Shown in pieces: positions 16,500 through 24,755 of a stretch of DNA of 64,000 bases (the stretch's first letter is position 1; each line of letters begins with the position of its first letter). The stretch spans positions 310,001-374,000 of the forward strand of contig NZ_BSRQ01000002.1 in assembly GCF_030268685.1 (NCBI RefSeq), given 5' to 3'. The notes beneath the pieces are model-generated. The model saw only the letters and a program-made list of their open reading frames with translations, was not told where the DNA came from and did not search any database. The position numbers were made by a program, and so were the translations under genes. The DNA is from Microtetraspora sp. NBRC 13810. GTDB lineage: Bacteria; Actinomycetota; Actinomycetes; Streptosporangiales; Streptosporangiaceae.

Positions 16500-16718
16500 A
16501 TGACCACACAGGACGAGGGACAGGGCGAGGGTGAGATCCGCGAGCGGCTGCGGGAGATCGACGAGCGGCTGGCGGTGCTGCGGGACGAGCTCGGCGAGCG
16601 CGCCTTCGACGACGTCAAGGACTCCGGGGACGCGGGAGCGGAGATCACCAGGATGGAGGAGCAGAACGCCTTGATCGAGGTGCTGGAGGCCGAGAAGCGC
16701 CGCCTGCTCCAGAGGTAG
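16500..16718 (+). CDS. Small charged coiled-coil protein, unknown function
   Basis: A 72-residue, highly acidic and basic protein with two helical segments (REIDERLAVLRDELGERAF and the leucine-spaced LIEVLEAEKRRLLQR) that should pair as a short coiled coil. No signal peptide or catalytic motif. The ATG follows GGGGAAAGG by four bases. It lies between the zinc-starvation operon, from which a terminator separates it, and the sulfonate operon, so it is probably a separate unit. I do not recognise the family with certainty. Confidence 0.7.
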   Translation: MTTQDEGQGEGEIRERLREIDERLAVLRDELGERAFDDVKDSGDAGAEITRMEEQNALIEVLEAEKRRLLQR

Positions 16719-16737
16719 CCACCCGACTTCCGGTCAT

Positions 16738-16761
16738 ATTCCCACTTTAAAGTGTCGGAAT
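16738..16761. promoter_or_regulatory. Palindromic operator candidate before the sulfonate operon
   Basis: CACTTTAAAGTG at 16743-16754 is a perfect 12-base palindrome. It is embedded in a longer imperfect inverted repeat (ATTCC...GGAAT, one arm two bases longer). It overlaps the expected -35 region of a promoter with TAGGTT at 16764-16769, which suits a repressor that responds to sulfur supply. Confidence 0.55.
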
Positions 16762-16797
16762 AGTAGGTTATGGTCGGAAATCGTGAGTGGAGGTCAG

Positions 16798-17595
16798 TTG
16801 AGCCCGCATATCGCCGGGATCGCGCCCGCGGGCGTCTCCCTGAGCGATGTGGGGCGCGCATTCGGTGCGCACGTGGTCCTGCGGGACATCGACCTGGAGG
16901 TCGCGCCGGGCGAGGTGGTGGCCCTGCTCGGCGCCTCCGGGTGCGGCAAGTCCACCCTGCTGCGCCTGGTCGGCGGGCTGGACCACGCCACCTCGGGCTC
17001 GGTCAAGGTCGACGGGGCCGAGGTCACCGGCATCGACCCGCGATGCGCCGTCGTCTTCCAGGAGCCCCGGCTGCTGCCCTGGCGTACCCTCGCGGCCAAC
17101 GTCGCCCTCGGCCTGCCCCGCGACCTGCCCCGCTCGGAGCGGGCGGCGCAGGCCAGGCACTGGCTCGGCGTCGTGGAACTGGAACGCTTCGAAGGGCACC
17201 GCCCCCGCCAGGTGTCCGGCGGCATGGCGCAGCGTACGGCTCTCGCCCGCGCCCTGGCCCGGCGGCCCGGCGTGCTGCTGCTCGACGAGCCCTTCGCCGC
17301 GCTGGACGCGCTGACCCGGCTGCGGATGCAGAACCTCGTCGAAGAGGTGCAGCGCCGGGCCGGCACGACGATCCTGCTGGTCACCCACGACGTGGACGAG
17401 GCCCTGCGACTCGCCGACCGGATCGTCCTGCTCGCCGCCGAGCCCGGCGGCGCGCCGGGCACCACGGTGGCCGCGACCGTCCACGTGCCCGGCGAGCTCG
17501 ACCCGGCCGACGCCGCCCTCCTCCGCGACGACCTGCTCACCCGCCTCGGCGTGCCACAGCGCACCACCCCCGCACCGAAGGAGACCGTCGTATGA
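16798..17595 (+). CDS. ssuB: Sulfonate/nitrate-type ABC transporter, ATP-binding subunit
   Basis: A 265-residue ABC ATPase of the NitT/TauT (SsuB) family: Walker A GASGCGKST, Q-loop FQEPRLLPW typical of this subfamily, signature QVSGGMAQR, Walker B LLLDEPFAALD and switch His in LVTHDVDEA. It powers uptake through the permease encoded two genes downstream. The start could be TTG 16798, which has GGAGG four bases before it, or GTG 16783; the difference is five residues. Its stop overlaps the next gene's start (ATGA). The operon order ATPase, binding protein, permease, monooxygenase and the final gene point to alkanesulfonate as substrate. Confidence 0.92.
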   Translation: MSPHIAGIAPAGVSLSDVGRAFGAHVVLRDIDLEVAPGEVVALLGASGCGKSTLLRLVGGLDHATSGSVKVDGAEVTGIDPRCAVVFQEPRLLPWRTLAANVALGLPRDLPRSERAAQARHWLGVVELERFEGHRPRQVSGGMAQRTALARALARRPGVLLLDEPFAALDALTRLRMQNLVEEVQRRAGTTILLVTHDVDEALRLADRIVLLAAEPGGAPGTTVAATVHVPGELDPADAALLRDDLLTRLGVPQRTTPAPKETVV

Positions 17596-18605
17596 CCCGC
17601 CGGATCGCACTGGCGCTCGGCCTGGCACTGCTCACCATGACGGCCGCCGGATGCGTCAGCGGGGAGGACTCCTCGGGCCGTCCCGCCTCGGCCGCCGGGC
17701 AGGGCGGCACGGAGTTGCGCCTCGACTACGCCTACTACAACCCGGAGAGCCTGGTCGTCCGGGACCAGAAGTGGCTGGAGCAGGAGCTCGCCGCCAAGGG
17801 CGTCAAGGTCACCTGGACGCTGTCCGCCGGGAGCAACAAGGCCAACGAGAACCTGCGCAGCGACGTCATCGACCTGGGCTCCACGGCCGGCGCGGCCTCG
17901 TTCCAGGCACGGGCGAACGGCACGCCGATCAAGATCGTGGACGTCTACAGCCGCCCCGAGTGGGTCGCGCTCGTCGTCCCCAAGGACTCTCCGCTGACCG
18001 ACGTCAAGCAGCTCAAGGGCAAGAAGATCGCGGCCACCAAGGGCACCGACGCCTACTTCTTCCTGCTCCAGGCACTGCACGCGGCCGGGCTGAGCGGCAC
18101 CGACGTCGAGGTGATCAACCTCCAGCACGCCGACGGCAAGACCGCCATGGAACGCGGCGACGTGGACGCGTGGGCCGGGCTGGACCCGATGATGGCGCAG
18201 AGCCAGCTCGACTCCGGGTCCAGGCTGCTCTACCGCAACCGCGACTTCTCCTCCTACGGCGTGCTCAACGCCAGGGAGGCGTTCATCGCCGAGCACCCCG
18301 ACCTGGTGCAGGCCACGGTGAACGCCTACGAGCGGGCCAGGGAGTGGATCGGCCAGAACCCGGACCAGGCGGTCGCCCTGCTGGCCAAGGAGTCCAAGGT
18401 GTCCACCGAGGTGGCCAAGCTGGTGCTGAGCGAGCGGACCGACGTGAACATCAGCCCGGTCCCCGGCGCCGACCAGCGCGCGGTGCTGGAGCGGATCCTG
18501 CCCACGATGGTGGACGAGAAGCAGGTCAGGACCGAGCAGGACGCCACCACGGCGCTCGACGGGCTGTTCGAGCCGAAGTTCGCGCAGGAGGCGGCCGGGC
18601 GATGA
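17592..18605 (+). CDS. ssuA: Sulfonate-type ABC transporter, substrate-binding lipoprotein
   Basis: A 337-residue lipoprotein with a lipobox near residue 18-21 (TMTAAGC) that anchors it outside the membrane. The mature part is a NMT1/SsuA-like periplasmic binding fold, with features such as LDYAYYNPESLVV, VALVVPKDSPL, LKGKKIAATKGT and a conserved NAREAFIAEHPDLVQ helix. It catches sulfonates (or related small acids) for the ssuBC transporter. ATG overlaps the ssuB stop, and its stop overlaps the permease start, so expression is coupled. Confidence 0.92.
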   Translation: MTRRIALALGLALLTMTAAGCVSGEDSSGRPASAAGQGGTELRLDYAYYNPESLVVRDQKWLEQELAAKGVKVTWTLSAGSNKANENLRSDVIDLGSTAGAASFQARANGTPIKIVDVYSRPEWVALVVPKDSPLTDVKQLKGKKIAATKGTDAYFFLLQALHAAGLSGTDVEVINLQHADGKTAMERGDVDAWAGLDPMMAQSQLDSGSRLLYRNRDFSSYGVLNAREAFIAEHPDLVQATVNAYERAREWIGQNPDQAVALLAKESKVSTEVAKLVLSERTDVNISPVPGADQRAVLERILPTMVDEKQVRTEQDATTALDGLFEPKFAQEAAGR

Positions 18606-19414
18606 GCACCGTCACCACCGCCCGCCCGGCCGCCCGTCCCGCCGCCGGGAGACCCGCCTCGCGGCGGCGGCTGATCACCGTCGCCGGCGGGCTGGTGCTG
18701 CCGGTGGCGCTGCTGGCCGCCTGGCAGGCGGCGGCGTCCACGGGCGTCTACTCCGTGGCGCAGCTCCCGCCGCCGCTGTCGGTGGCGCAGGCGCTGGGCG
18801 AACTGGTGGACGGCGGGCTGCTCTGGCAGCACATCGCGATCAGCGTGCAGCGGGTGCTCATCGGCTTCGCCGCCGGCTCCGCGCTCGGGTTCGCGCTCGG
18901 CGCGCTGGTCGGCCTGTCGGCCACGGTCCGCACACTGCTCGCGCCGAGCATCGCCGCGCTGCGCGCCGTGCCGTCGCTGGCCTGGGTGCCGCTGCTGGTG
19001 CTGTGGCTCGGCATCGGCGAAGGCCCCAAGATCACACTGGTCGCGATCGGCAGCTTCTTCCCGGTCTACACCACGCTGTCCGCCGCCCTCGCGCACACCG
19101 ACCCGCACCTCGTGGAGCTCGGCAGGGCGTACGGCCTGCGCGGCGCCTCGCTGCTCGGCCGGATCATGCTGCCGGGCGTGGCGCCGTCCATCTTCTCCGG
19201 CCTGCGCCTCGGTCTGGCCCAGGGCTGGCTGTTCCTGGTCGCCGCCGAGCTCATCGCGTCGTCGATGGGACTCGGCTTCCTGCTGACCGACAGCCAGAAC
19301 ACCGGCAGGACGGACATCCTCCTGCTGGCGATCCTGCTGCTGGCCGCGCTCGGCAAGACCTGCGACGTGCTGCTCGGCCTGGTCGAGCGGCGTGTCCTGC
19401 GCACCCATTCCTGA
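18602..19414 (+). CDS. ssuC: Sulfonate-type ABC transporter, permease
   Basis: A 270-residue inner-membrane permease with about six transmembrane helices. It has the binding-protein-dependent transport (BPD) signature with the EAA-like loop ELGRAYGLRGASLLGRIMLPG, typical of SsuC/TauC. The N-terminus is Arg/Pro/Ala-rich and cytoplasmic. ATGA overlap with ssuA. Partner of the ATPase at 16798. Confidence 0.92.
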   Translation: MSTVTTARPAARPAAGRPASRRRLITVAGGLVLPVALLAAWQAAASTGVYSVAQLPPPLSVAQALGELVDGGLLWQHIAISVQRVLIGFAAGSALGFALGALVGLSATVRTLLAPSIAALRAVPSLAWVPLLVLWLGIGEGPKITLVAIGSFFPVYTTLSAALAHTDPHLVELGRAYGLRGASLLGRIMLPGVAPSIFSGLRLGLAQGWLFLVAAELIASSMGLGFLLTDSQNTGRTDILLLAILLLAALGKTCDVLLGLVERRVLRTHS

Positions 19415-19432
19415 TGTGAGGAGTACGTCCCG

Positions 19433-20578
19433 ATGAGTTTGACCTTCCACTGGTTCCTGCCCACCTACGGCGACAGCCGGTACATCGTGGGCGGCGGGCA
19501 CGGCCTCGCCGCCGGCACCGCCTCCGGCGACCGGCCGGCGACGCTCGGATATCTCGGCCAGATCGCCCGTGCCGCCGAGGACCTGGGTTTCGTGGGGGCG
19601 TTGACCCCGGCGGGCGCGTGGTGCGAGGACGCCTGGCTGACCACGGCGATGCTGGTGGAGTCCACCGAGCGGCTGAAGTTCCTGATCGCCTTCCGGCCTG
19701 GCCTGATCAGCCCGACGCTGGCCGCCCAGATGTCGGCGACCTACCAGTGGCACTCGCGGGGCCGGCTGCTGCTCAACGTGGTCACCGGCGGCGAGCCGCA
19801 CGAGCAGCGCGGCTACGGCGACTTCCTGGACAAGGCCGCCCGCTACGAGCGGACCGACGAGTTCCTGCACATCGTGCGCGGGCTGTGGGCGGGCGAGCCG
19901 GTGACCTTCGAGGGCAAGCACCTCCAGGTCGAGGGGGCCACGATCCCGCGGGTGCCGGACCCGCTGCCGCCGATCTACTTCGGCGGCTCCTCCGGCCCGG
20001 CGGGCCCGGTCGCGGCCCGGCACTCCGACGTGTACCTCACCTGGGGCGAGCCGCCCGCCGCGGTGGCCACGAAACTCGACTGGATCAACAAGCTGGCCGT
20101 CGAGCAGGGCCGTACCCTCAGGTCGGGCATCCGGCTGCACATCATCACCCGGGACACCGCCGACGAGGCGTGGGCGGTGGCCGACCGGCTGCTCCAGGGC
20201 ATCGACCCGGAGACGATCCGCAAGGTGCAGGAGGGCCTGCGGCGCAGCGAGTCCGAGGGGCAGCGCCGCATGCTGGACCTGCACGGCGGCAGCACCGCGG
20301 ACCTGCTCGTCGCGCCCAACCTGTGGGCGGGCGTCGGCCTGGTGCGCGGCGGCGCGGGCACCGCCCTGGTCGGCAGCCACCAGGAGGTGGCGGACCGGAT
20401 CGCGGAGTACGCCGCGCTCGGGCTGTCGGAGTTCGTGCTGTCGGGCTACCCGCACCTGGAGGAGGCTTACTGGTTCGGCGAGGGCGTGCTGCCGATCCTG
20501 GAGAGCCGCGGCCTGTGGACCCACCCGACGCGCACCGGGGCGGCGGGCAAGGCGGCCGTCCCGTTCGCCGGGGTGTGA
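19433..20578 (+). CDS. ssuD: FMNH2-dependent alkanesulfonate monooxygenase
   Basis: A 381-residue LLM-class flavin monooxygenase, the usual SsuD length. It uses FMNH2 and O2 to split alkanesulfonates into sulfite and an aldehyde. Recognisable segments are FHWFLPTYGDSR at the start, FLIAFRPGLISPTLAAQMSAT, the phosphate-binding LLLNVVTGG and SGYPHLEEAYWFGEGVLP near the end. A GAGGAG ribosome binding site sits nine bases before the ATG. It is the last gene of the sulfonate operon. No flavin reductase (SsuE) gene is in this operon, so FMNH2 must come from elsewhere in the genome. Confidence 0.94.
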   Translation: MSLTFHWFLPTYGDSRYIVGGGHGLAAGTASGDRPATLGYLGQIARAAEDLGFVGALTPAGAWCEDAWLTTAMLVESTERLKFLIAFRPGLISPTLAAQMSATYQWHSRGRLLLNVVTGGEPHEQRGYGDFLDKAARYERTDEFLHIVRGLWAGEPVTFEGKHLQVEGATIPRVPDPLPPIYFGGSSGPAGPVAARHSDVYLTWGEPPAAVATKLDWINKLAVEQGRTLRSGIRLHIITRDTADEAWAVADRLLQGIDPETIRKVQEGLRRSESEGQRRMLDLHGGSTADLLVAPNLWAGVGLVRGGAGTALVGSHQEVADRIAEYAALGLSEFVLSGYPHLEEAYWFGEGVLPILESRGLWTHPTRTGAAGKAAVPFAGV

Positions 20579-20661
20579 AAGTTTCCCCGGCCGCCCGGCC
20601 GGCCATGTGCTGAACGGGCAGGTCGTGGGCACGGGGAGGGAGGAGTGGGAGTCGGGTCCCG

Positions 20662-20691
20662 TTGCCGGTCCCGGCACGGTACGCCTAGGGT
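20662..20691 (+). promoter_or_regulatory. Promoter of the sugar dehydrogenase gene
   Basis: TTGCCG and TAGGGT, separated by 18 bases, form a good housekeeping-type promoter about 50 bases before the ATG at 20744. Confidence 0.5.
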
Positions 20692-20743
20692 GCCCGGACA
20701 CGGAGGCGACCGAGATCCCACTCCCACCGACCAGGAGTCCGCG

Positions 20744-22195
20744 ATGCCGAAGCGTTCCGTCCCTGCTCTGATCGTCACAGTGTGCGCGACGCTGGCGGCG
20801 GTGCTGCTCGCCGTCGCCTCGCCGCCCGCCGCGGGAGCCCTCACCGGGGGCTTCGACTTCACCCGGGCCCAGGTGTCCGTGACCGGGCTCCAGGTGCCGT
20901 GGGCCATGGCGTTCCTGCCCGACGGCAGCGCCCTGGTGACCGAGCGGAACACCGCCCGCGTCATGCGGGTGCGTCCCGGTACGACCCCGACGGTCGCGGC
21001 GACCGTGCCCGGCGTCTCCGCCGCCGGGGAGAGCGGTCTGCTGGGCGTCGCCGTCTCCCCGTCGTACGCGCAGGACCAGTGGGTCTACGTCTACTTCACC
21101 ACCGCCTCGGACAACCGGGTGGTCCGGTTCCGGCTGACCGCGCCGCAGACCCAGCAGGTGCTGCTGTCCGGCATCCCGCGGGCGAACTTCCACGACGGCG
21201 GCCGGATCGCCTTCGGCCCCGACGGCATGCTCTACGTCGCCACCGGCGACGCGGGCGTCACCGCCAACGCGCAGAACCTCAACACCCCGGCGGGCAAGAT
21301 CCTGCGCATGCGCCCGGACGGCGGCGTCCCGCCGGGCAACCCGTTCGGCGACTCCCTCGTCTACAGCTACGGCCACCGCAACGTGCAGGGTCTCGCCTGG
21401 GACGACCAGGGACGGCTGTTCGCCACCGAGTTCGGCCAGAACACCTGGGACGAGATCAACCAGATCGTGGCGGGCGGCAACTACGGCTGGCCGACCTGCG
21501 AGGGCGTCTGCTCCGGCGGCCAGTTCCGCAATCCCGTCGTCACCTGGTCCACCGCCGAGTCCTCGCCCAGCGGCCTGGCCTACGCCAACGGCACGCTGTT
21601 CGCCGCCGCCCTGCGCGGCACCCGGCTGTGGACGGTCCCGGTCACCGCGAGCGGCGGCGCCGGCACGCCGGTCGCCGAGTTCCAGGGCGCGTACGGCCGG
21701 CTGCGCGCGGTCGCGGTCGGCCCGGACGGCTGGCTCTGGGTCGCCACCAGCAACCGCGATGGCCGGGGCAGCCCCGTGGCGGCCGACGACCGCATCATCC
21801 GCGTCCCCCCGGACGGCTCCGACCCCACTCCCACCGTGACGCCCACCGTGACGCCGACCGTGACGCCCACGGTGACCCCGACCGTGCCGGGGGCCGGGTG
21901 CACCGCGTCCTACCGGGTCGTCAACCAGTGGCCCGGCGGCTTCCAGGGCGAGTTGACGGTCCGCAACACCGGCCCGGCCACCGCCTCCTGGACGGCGGCC
22001 TTCGCCTTCCCCGGCGGCCAGACGATCAGCCAGATGTGGGGCGGCAGGCACACCCAGACCGGTGCGAGCGTGACCGTCAGGAACGAGGCGTGGAACGGCT
22101 CCCTGGCCACTGGCGGCACCACCACGGCCAGCTTCAACGCCACCTGGACCGGCACCAACGCCACCCCGTCCACGGTGACCTGCACCACGACCTGA
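20744..22195 (+). CDS. Secreted PQQ-type glucose/sorbosone dehydrogenase with CBM2
   Basis: A 483-residue secreted enzyme. After a signal peptide (ending near AAGAL) residues about 40-360 form a six-bladed GSDH propeller: VPWAMAFLPDGSALVTER, GESGLLGVAVSP, FHDGGRIAFGPDGMLYVATGD, YSYGHRNVQGLAWD and ATEFGQNTWDEIN are the family's hallmark blocks. A TPTVTPTV linker leads to a carbohydrate-binding module of family 2 (from CTASYRVVNQWPGGFQGEL, conserved Trp residues), which binds cellulose or chitin. Similar modular enzymes oxidise sugars and can feed electrons to lytic polysaccharide monooxygenases; one is encoded 6 kb away. Ribosome binding site AGGAG six bases upstream. Confidence 0.92.
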   Translation: MPKRSVPALIVTVCATLAAVLLAVASPPAAGALTGGFDFTRAQVSVTGLQVPWAMAFLPDGSALVTERNTARVMRVRPGTTPTVAATVPGVSAAGESGLLGVAVSPSYAQDQWVYVYFTTASDNRVVRFRLTAPQTQQVLLSGIPRANFHDGGRIAFGPDGMLYVATGDAGVTANAQNLNTPAGKILRMRPDGGVPPGNPFGDSLVYSYGHRNVQGLAWDDQGRLFATEFGQNTWDEINQIVAGGNYGWPTCEGVCSGGQFRNPVVTWSTAESSPSGLAYANGTLFAAALRGTRLWTVPVTASGGAGTPVAEFQGAYGRLRAVAVGPDGWLWVATSNRDGRGSPVAADDRIIRVPPDGSDPTPTVTPTVTPTVTPTVTPTVPGAGCTASYRVVNQWPGGFQGELTVRNTGPATASWTAAFAFPGGQTISQMWGGRHTQTGASVTVRNEAWNGSLATGGTTTASFNATWTGTNATPSTVTCTTT

Positions 22196-22260
22196 CCCGC
22201 CGCCTCCGGGGCCGGTTGCCCGGCATCTTTGCCCGGCGGATGACCGGGTAGGCGAACCGG

Positions 22261-22746
22261 ATGCAGACGTTCCTGCCGCATCCCTCGTTCCGGGAGACGG
22301 CCGAGGTGCTGGACCCGCTGCGGCTGGGCAAGCAGCGGGTCGAGACCCTCCAGGTGCTGCGCGCGCTGACCGTCCGGGGGTACGGCTGGCGGCACCATCC
22401 CGTCGTGGCCATGTGGGCGGGCTATGAGGAGGCGCTGGTCCGGTACGGCCTGGAGATCTGCGCGACGTGGCTGGCCCTGGACCGGGTGGACACCTGCGCC
22501 GCCACGATGACCGGGGAACTCGCCGCCGCCTGCGGCGTCACGGCCGTCCGGTCACAGGCCGGGCTGGCGGACGCGGGCGAGCTTCCCCCCTGGCTCGGCG
22601 ACGAAGCCTTCCACCTGAGCCACCGTTCGGCCCTGCTCCGTAAGAACCCCGCCCACTACGGCCCCTTCTTCGCCGGCGTCCCGGACGACCTCCCCTACGT
22701 CTGGCCTTCCTCCGGCCGCCCGCCCACCTGCCCGCTCACCCACTGA
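22261..22746 (+). CDS. MSMEG_6728 family protein (pyrimidine-dimer glycosylase-like fold)
   Basis: A 161-residue cytosolic protein. The N-terminus FLPHPSFRETAEVLD, the block RLGKQRVETLQVLRAL and YGWRHHPVVAMWAGYEEAL are the signature of the actinobacterial MSMEG_6728 group, which is related to the endonuclease V/pyrimidine-dimer excision (Pyr_excise) family. Function in these bacteria is not established; DNA repair is only suggested by the fold family. Single gene, closed by a strong bidirectional hairpin. Confidence 0.8.
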   Translation: MQTFLPHPSFRETAEVLDPLRLGKQRVETLQVLRALTVRGYGWRHHPVVAMWAGYEEALVRYGLEICATWLALDRVDTCAATMTGELAAACGVTAVRSQAGLADAGELPPWLGDEAFHLSHRSALLRKNPAHYGPFFAGVPDDLPYVWPSSGRPPTCPLTH

Positions 22747-22767
22747 ACCGGGGCCTGCCCGGGCATG

Positions 22768-22805
22768 CCGGTCGCCCCGTGAGAGGTTCCTCACGGGGCG
22801 ACCGG
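22768..22805. terminator. Bidirectional hairpin terminator
   Basis: A perfect 16-base stem (CCGGTCGCCCCGTGAG with its complement) and a six-base loop lie between convergent genes ending at 22746 and 22889. Confidence 0.8.
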
Positions 22806-22888
22806 TACGCGGTCCTGCGATGCGCCGGCGGTCACGGCTCGGGTCGTGCCGGCGGGCACCGCCTCGGCCGGGCGGAGTGCCCGGCCGC

Positions 22889-23857
22889 CTACTCGGACAC
22901 GCGCTCCTTCACCATGTCCGCGACGGCCGCCATCATCTTGTCCTGTTTGTCGGCGATCGCCTTGACGGGCTGCTGCTCGTCCTCGCTGCGCTGGACGTCG
23001 GCCTGCTGGATGCCGGCCTGCTGGACGTCCTGGGTGCGCTCGGCGCCCTCGGTCGTCACCTGGGCGGGCTCGCCGGTGACGGCGGCGACCGTGTCGGCGG
23101 TGACGGAGCCGGTGGTTCCGATGCCGGTGACGGTGACGGCGGTCCCCGTCTTGCCGGCGCCGGCCTTGAACTCCCGCTCGGCCTGCTCCGACTCGAACTT
23201 CCGCTTGGCCTGCTCCGCCTCGAACTTCTTCTTGGCCTGGGCCATCTCGAAGTCGCTCTTGGTCTTCGCCGCTTCCAGCTCCCTCTTGGCCTGGGCCGAT
23301 TCGAAGTCGCTCTTGGCCTTGCTCGCCTCGAACTCCCGCTGAGACTGGGCCAGCTCGAACTCCCGCTGGGCCGCCTCGGTCTCGAACTTCCGCTTGGCCT
23401 GCTCGGACTCGAACTTCGCGGCGGCGGCGGCTGCGGCCGCGGCCGCAGCCGCCTCGGCCTCGGCGGGCTTGGCCTTGCCGATGACCCTGATCGGTTCGGC
23501 CGGCTGGACGACGGGCGGGACCTGGGCCGGCACATTGATGGGTCCCTTCGGGATCTTGCCCAGGATGTCGGTGACCGGCTTGGTGACCGTGCCGATGATG
23601 TCGAACGGGTCGAGCAGGTCGCCGATGCTGAAGGCCTGCGCCCTCGTCAGCGGCTTGGCCGCCGCCGCGTCGTCGTCGTCCGGATCGGGCGGAGCGACCC
23701 GTTCGCATCCCACGCCGGCCGTGGCTGCGCACGGGTAGAGCGAGGAGGTCTCGGGTTCCGACGCGCTCGCGGCGGCGGCCGCCTGCGTCGCCATGGCTCC
23801 GGCGCCCAGTAGGGCGGCCGTGGTCATGGTGGTCGCGGTGAGAGTCCGCTTGAGCAT
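22889..23857 (-). CDS. Secreted protein with nine-residue helical repeats, unknown function
   Basis: A 322-residue exported protein. Residues 1-28 are a signal peptide. Residues 30-130 are acidic and Pro-rich with two cysteines (Cys43, Cys51). Residues 132-147 are almost pure alanine. Residues 149-229 are nine consecutive nine-residue repeats of the form FE-x-x-QAK-R/K-x (FESEQAKRK, FETEAAQRE, FELAQSQRE and so on), with Phe (once Leu) at every first position. The C-terminal 90 residues are Thr/Val- then Gln/Asp-rich. A nine-residue period is 2.5 helical turns, so successive Phe residues would sit on opposite faces of one helix. The leader and promoter resemble those of the gene at 24185. I do not recognise the family. 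Confidence 0.8.
   Translation of the reverse strand: MLKRTLTATTMTTAALLGAGAMATQAAAAASASEPETSSLYPCAATAGVGCERVAPPDPDDDDAAAAKPLTRAQAFSIGDLLDPFDIIGTVTKPVTDILGKIPKGPINVPAQVPPVVQPAEPIRVIGKAKPAEAEAAAAAAAAAAAAKFESEQAKRKFETEAAQREFELAQSQREFEASKAKSDFESAQAKRELEAAKTKSDFEMAQAKKKFEAEQAKRKFESEQAEREFKAGAGKTGTAVTVTGIGTTGSVTADTVAAVTGEPAQVTTEGAERTQDVQQAGIQQADVQRSEDEQQPVKAIADKQDKMMAAVADMVKERVSE
23171..23413 (-). repeat. Nine coding repeats of 27 bases
   Basis: This stretch encodes residues 149-229 of the secreted protein as nine direct 27-base units. Units are diverged at DNA level but keep the FE-x-x-QAK pattern. An alanine-coding GCN run lies just before it. Confidence 0.8.
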
Positions 23858-23961
23858 GGGGGTTCACTCCCTTGCGGGTCGGGCCCCGAGGCACTGCCCC
23901 GGGCCGGTAGAGCACCGCACCGCTCCCGTGCGGGACGCCGCACGGTGCTTGATCTCTTTCC

Positions 23962-24009
23962 ACGCTAACCAGACCGATTCGGCGTTAGTTACCCATGAGT
24001 AGCAAAGAA
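23962..24009 (-). promoter_or_regulatory. Promoter/operator module of the nine-residue-repeat gene
   Basis: Read on the minus strand, TTCTTTGCTACTC-AT-GGGTAAC is followed 20 bases later by TAGCGT (plus-strand ACGCTA 23962-23967), a -10-like box. GCTACTC/GGGTAAC is an imperfect palindrome around a central AT. The same module with identical spacing occurs at 24756-24803. Confidence 0.55.
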
Positions 24010-24058
24010 TCCCACACGAGCGATCGAGCCACCGCCGCCGTAGCCCGCCCCGGCCGGA

Positions 24059-24085
24059 CGCCCCGCGAACGGCCCTCGCGGGGCG
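24059..24085 (-). terminator. Hairpin after the secreted Cys-rich protein gene
   Basis: A perfect 10-base stem CGCCCCGCGA/TCGCGGGGCG with a seven-base loop lies about 100 bases downstream of the stop at 24185, before the next promoter. Confidence 0.5.
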
Positions 24086-24184
24086 GCCGGAGCCCGGTCG
24101 CGCCGGAATCCGCGCGCCCGCCCGGCGTCCCGGCGCGGACGGCCGCCTCCGGTACGGGCCCGCCCCGGCGGCCATGCGTGCGGT

Positions 24185-24646
24185 TTACTCCTGGGTCGAG
24201 AACCATTTCGACACCCGGCTGCTCTCGACGTAGCCGAACCCGGCCGGGATCCTGCCCGTCCTGATCACGAGCGGGCCCCTCCTGGCCTTGATCGCCTCGG
24301 AGTACATGTACTCCCCGATCACGTCCTCGCCCCGCAGTCGCACGCCTGGAAACCGCGGCCAGTCCAGCCGCTCCTCGACGAAGGCCGGGCCGTCCCCCGA
24401 GTCGAACTCCGAGCGGTACGGATAGTCGCTGAGCCGGCCGCGACAGCCGGACCAGACCCACTCTCCCTCGATCTTGCAGTACTGGCAGATCCGGTCTCCC
24501 GCGCGGCGCCACTCGCACGGCGCGGCGGCCGAGCCTGCGGCGCAGGGCGTGTTCGGGGCGGCGGACGCGGCGGTCTGCGCGACGGCGTCCGAGGTCACCA
24601 GCGTGGCCGCCGCGACGACACCGGCGGCTAGGGCTTGTCTGAGCAT
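24185..24646 (-). CDS. Small secreted cysteine-containing protein, unknown function
   Basis: A 153-residue exported protein. A signal peptide ends near DAVAQ (residue 24). The mature part starts with five cysteines in CAAGSAAAPCEW, ICQYCKIEGEW and WSGC, a pattern that could bind metal or form disulfides, followed by a compact acidic and aromatic domain ending SSRVSKWFSTQE. No known family recognised. Its start region (GGGGAGTGAACCCCC then ATGCTC) is almost the same as that of the 22889-23857 gene, and both genes share the upstream promoter module, so the pair is probably co-regulated and its 5' ends arose by duplication. Confidence 0.7.
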   Translation of the reverse strand: MLRQALAAGVVAAATLVTSDAVAQTAASAAPNTPCAAGSAAAPCEWRRAGDRICQYCKIEGEWVWSGCRGRLSDYPYRSEFDSGDGPAFVEERLDWPRFPGVRLRGEDVIGEYMYSEAIKARRGPLVIRTGRIPAGFGYVESSRVSKWFSTQE

Positions 24647-24755
24647 GGGGGTTCACTCCCCTGTTCGGTGAATCCTGCAGATCGAACCCGGGAGGTGTCC
24701 CGGGCCGTCGGGCCGCCGCGCGCCTTCGGAGGAGCGTCCTGCGGCGCTGTCTCCC

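Noticed and set aside
18326-22051. A 1241-codon minus-strand open frame over the sulfonate and sugar dehydrogenase genes
   Set aside because: It is a shadow of strongly supported plus-strand genes and has low-complexity Arg/Gly/Gln composition.
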